DNA of 64,000 bases from Apteryx mantelli (Eukaryota; Chordata; Aves; Apterygiformes; Apterygidae), in contig NC_089980.1 in assembly GCF_036417845.1 (NCBI RefSeq), forward strand, positions 46,002,501 through 46,066,500. The letters are read 5' to 3'. Within the stretch, counting starts at the first letter, position 1. Every line of letters starts with the position of its first letter. This document shows, one piece after another, positions 61,101 through 64,000 of this stretch. The notes beneath the pieces are model-generated. The model was not told the origin of the DNA and did no database searches. It saw only the letters and a list, made by a program, of their open reading frames with translations. The position numbers and the translations under genes were made by a program.

Positions 61101-64000
61101 GCCAAGAACCACATTAATCACTGGGGTATCTCGTCTGACATCAGTGAGATCAGAATTTGGCTTTAATTCTCCAAACCGCACACAATTTTTACATAGGAAA
61201 CATGTGAAAATTAACCTTGAGTGTTACACTAATTCTACTGTATTCAGAGAAAAACATGGACTGTTTCTTTTTGTTCAAAGCTTCTTTTAATAGCATCCTT
61301 AATCAGATATCTTCAAGTGAAAAGCCTTTTGCCCACTGGTATGGACAAAAGCGTAATTAGTGTTGCTTCTTTTTTAGCCTTGGGATGAAAGTCAGCACTT
61401 GTGGCAGTGAGTATCCACAAATGGCAGAATTGCTGAACCAGACACAAGTGCAAGCTACACAAGGACAAAGTTTTAAGAGATATGGCTGAGCTCTTTTTCT
61501 CCCCAAATATCTGAATAGGACTCTGGAAAGAGTCAGTATTTCCTAGTGACAGTTGAACTCCGTTTTGCAGCAGCTGATAGGGCTGGACATCCGCACCACC
61601 TGCTGTTAAGAGTGTTATAGCCTGGAGAATAGCTTAGCATCTTCTCACTGAAGAATGGAAAATTGCTATATACTATTCACTTTGTATATTCTGATTTTGG
61701 TTTGATTTTGGCTGCTGAATAGAAATAGGAAGAAAGAAAAAGGTTTTTTTTATTGGACAAAAAGTGTATGAAACAAGAGGAGATGATGGAAAAGACAATC
61801 GTATAGGCACTGATTGGTTAAAGCTTTCCTGGTTCTCTGTAATCCAAAGTTCTTTTGGAGGACCTTTATTATTTTTGAGAACAGTTTTAGAATGGGGTAA
61901 TGATTGGTGTTAATGATTCCTCTGATTGCTGTCAGTAGACTTTTTACACTTATATTTTCATTTTAGTTGGATTTCAAATGAGAAATTATTTTTCTATTTA
62001 TAATAGTTTCATGGTATTTTGTTGTTTCTCTGTAGTGTACTGATAACTGTCTCCTACACTGTGTCACAATCCTAGTCCATATGCCTCAGAACTTCCAGTC
62101 ACAGACCCTATTTTTAATACCTGATTCAGACATATTTTAGATGTTGGTGCTTTGAAAAGGTGGCTCTGATAAAAAAGGGTCACAGCTAAATTTTCAAGCT
62201 GACTTGTGATATTGGGTGCTTCAGTTTCTGAATCGCTTTTTGACAGATATAAAGTAGGGAACTCCCTTCTAAAAGTCAAAATCTTCTTAAGTGCCTTGAA
62301 ATAAGTTGCTACTCCCTTTCAAAAACGTGGGCTAGTTCTCCTGATAAATTCAATTAGAGGTGTCCAGCTCAAGCGCAGGATGAAAACACATATGCTGGAC
62401 CCCTCTCTCACTGAGTCTATGTTTGTGCATGTGTGTGCGTGCATATTTATATTGCCTTCACAAAAGTTACTAGCTAAAGAAAAAAAGAGAATCAGGGCAT
62501 GTATTACTTTAAAGACTTTCAAGCTCATACAGCTTGCTAGATTGTATTCAGTGCTTTGGTTAGATTTTTGTGTGTTTGTTGGAATTCTTCCAGTTTACCC
62601 TTACAGAAACTAGAAACTGGAAAACTTGTAGAATCTCATAGTCTATCCTTGAGAGTTAATTCTCTGAAGTGACTGGGGTAGAGGCAAGCTTCACAGCACA
62701 GTGGAGGGAGAAAAAGTTATAGTGTGTATAATCTGGAAAGGAATAAGTGTCTCTTTAGCTTTGGTTTTCAGCCCAAGTCAGGGCTACCCTAAATCCTGTC
62801 ACATTCTTTCTAGTCAGCATAGCCCTGCACAGGTACGTGTTGGTCCTTGTCTGGTCACACACTGCATGGACATGACATATATATTTCCAAAAGTAGCCAC
62901 AGAGGATCATCCTTCATAACTGATCCCTACTTGCAATACAGCTGCAAGGGCCTGCACTGCTGCAGAAGCTTGGCCACTTTGTATCTATTGCTACTTTAAA
63001 ACTTCACTGCTGTGATTCCACTCCCTCCCCCATATTCACTCTTCTTATATTTAGTTTTATCTTATCCCTAACCTGATTCTCTTGATCTATGCCAAATATG
63101 CCTCCCTTTTCCTTGCTCTTTATAGCATTCAAATACATGAGCTTGCTCATCATCTTCCTCTTTAATGGCTGAATGGTGAAGTTAGACTTCTTTGTTTTTT
63201 TAACTGTTTTTCATAACAAAGTTTCCTTAGCCCCTTAATCATTTTTGTTGTTCCACAGATTGAGAGAGATAATTGCAGGGAGTTCTGAATGAGTTGACTT
63301 TTACATAATTACCAAAAATCAGCTTTCTGGAATATTTCTTGTGTGATAAGCATTGTTTGGAAAGTAGTTTTATGTCTTATAAATAATAGGCTTTGAATTA
63401 ACCTTTTTTTCCACTGGCATTTTTTAAAAGAAAAAAATAAAGAAAACAAGAACACACTGCTAGAAATTATAATGTTATTTATTTTAGAGCTTTTAAAAAC
63501 ATTTTCATAAATGGCTGACTAATGACAAAAAGATTGAGATCCTGCACTCTGACTTCAGCTTACTCTAATGATCTTATCTATAAATGATTAGCAGGTTTAT
63601 GAAATAGGAAAAAGTGGATTTTTTTTCTGGTTTTCAGTACAAATCATGCCCAGAACATGTTCTTTGGCATCCTGAAAACTAAAATAGAACAAGAATGTGC
63701 TTCTTATTATGAAATATTAATTTAAGTTGGAGTATGCTTACCCTCTGGGGGTTCTGTTCTGATTTTCAGTGCTTGCCAAGTATCTTTGTAGATGACTGAT
63801 TTGGTGAATGCTCTACCCAGCATTCAGCAGTATACGCACTGGAAATATGTAATTGCGTAACATCACAGAGATGGGATATTGCCAATGAGACATGAATATA
63901 AATTACAAATAAGAAAAAAGATGTTGTTACCTTGTAACTTATTATTAGCATAACTTATTATGACCCCTCCCAAACCTTGTGCTATCCTAAACATGGGGAA
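55155..64000. other. no gene recognised
   Basis: About 8.8 kb of AT-rich DNA in which I find no supported exon, structural RNA or recognisable LINE. The stretch near 61060-61165 ends with CATCAGTGAGATCAGAATTTGG, resembling the end of a sauropsid palindromic repeat, but this is too weak to call. The 128-residue (60185-60571) and 119-residue (60807-61166) frames have no familiar motif. Confidence 0.55.
58506..58529. repeat. (GATA)n microsatellite, about six units
   Basis: Perfect GATA tetranucleotides. Likely polymorphic. Confidence 0.95.

Noticed and set aside
60807-61166. 119-residue plus-strand open frame
   Set aside because: No recognisable domain and no splice or promoter context; the end overlaps repeat-like sequence.

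Overview
The window is AT-rich nuclear DNA from an amniote, most likely a bird. The main evidence is retroposons. A CR1 LINE at 54735-55154 ends in the avian-style 3' tail, closing in ATTCTGTG. Several older CR1 copies, MIR-type SINEs and palindromic MITEs of sauropsid type are also present, together with an LTR of class II (ERVK-like) type. There are no operons, CRISPR arrays or bacterial features. The species cannot be fixed from sequence alone, and a crocodilian or turtle is less likely but not excluded.

The only protein-coding gene I can support is at the left edge: the last three coding exons of NLRC4 (plus strand; 3718-3810, 4153-4320, 5259-5575). NLRC4 is the CARD-NACHT-LRR adaptor of the NAIP/NLRC4 inflammasome. 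The exons have canonical splice sites, matching phases (all phase 1 junctions) and an uninterrupted frame to a stop at 5573-5575, giving 191 complete residues of the C-terminal leucine-rich repeats. The CARD, NACHT and earlier LRR exons lie left of the window or are not recognisable in it. Positions 1-3717 appear intronic and hold two CR1 relics. A likely poly(A) signal is at 5927-5932.

From about 6 kb to 64 kb I recognise no further gene on either strand. This stretch is a gene desert or the intron or flank of something unseen. It holds two long decayed antisense CR1 copies (46264-47290, 52695-53660), a decayed sense copy (19736-20935), the younger CR1 at 55 kb, and a complete solo LTR with a perfect 6-bp target duplication (43526-44011). 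It also holds MITE and MIR relics, microsatellites and small tandem duplications.

The most interesting non-repeat signals are four: a CpG-enriched block with a perfect RFX X-box at 32820-33062, a 93-bp splice-flanked open segment at 24374-24466, a 32-bp near-perfect palindrome at 48238-48269, and a 14-bp-stem hairpin at 35405-35442. I found no clear previously undescribed system. The main biological point is an apparently intact NLRC4 3' end in an avian-looking genome, without its mammalian convergent neighbour SLC30A6.
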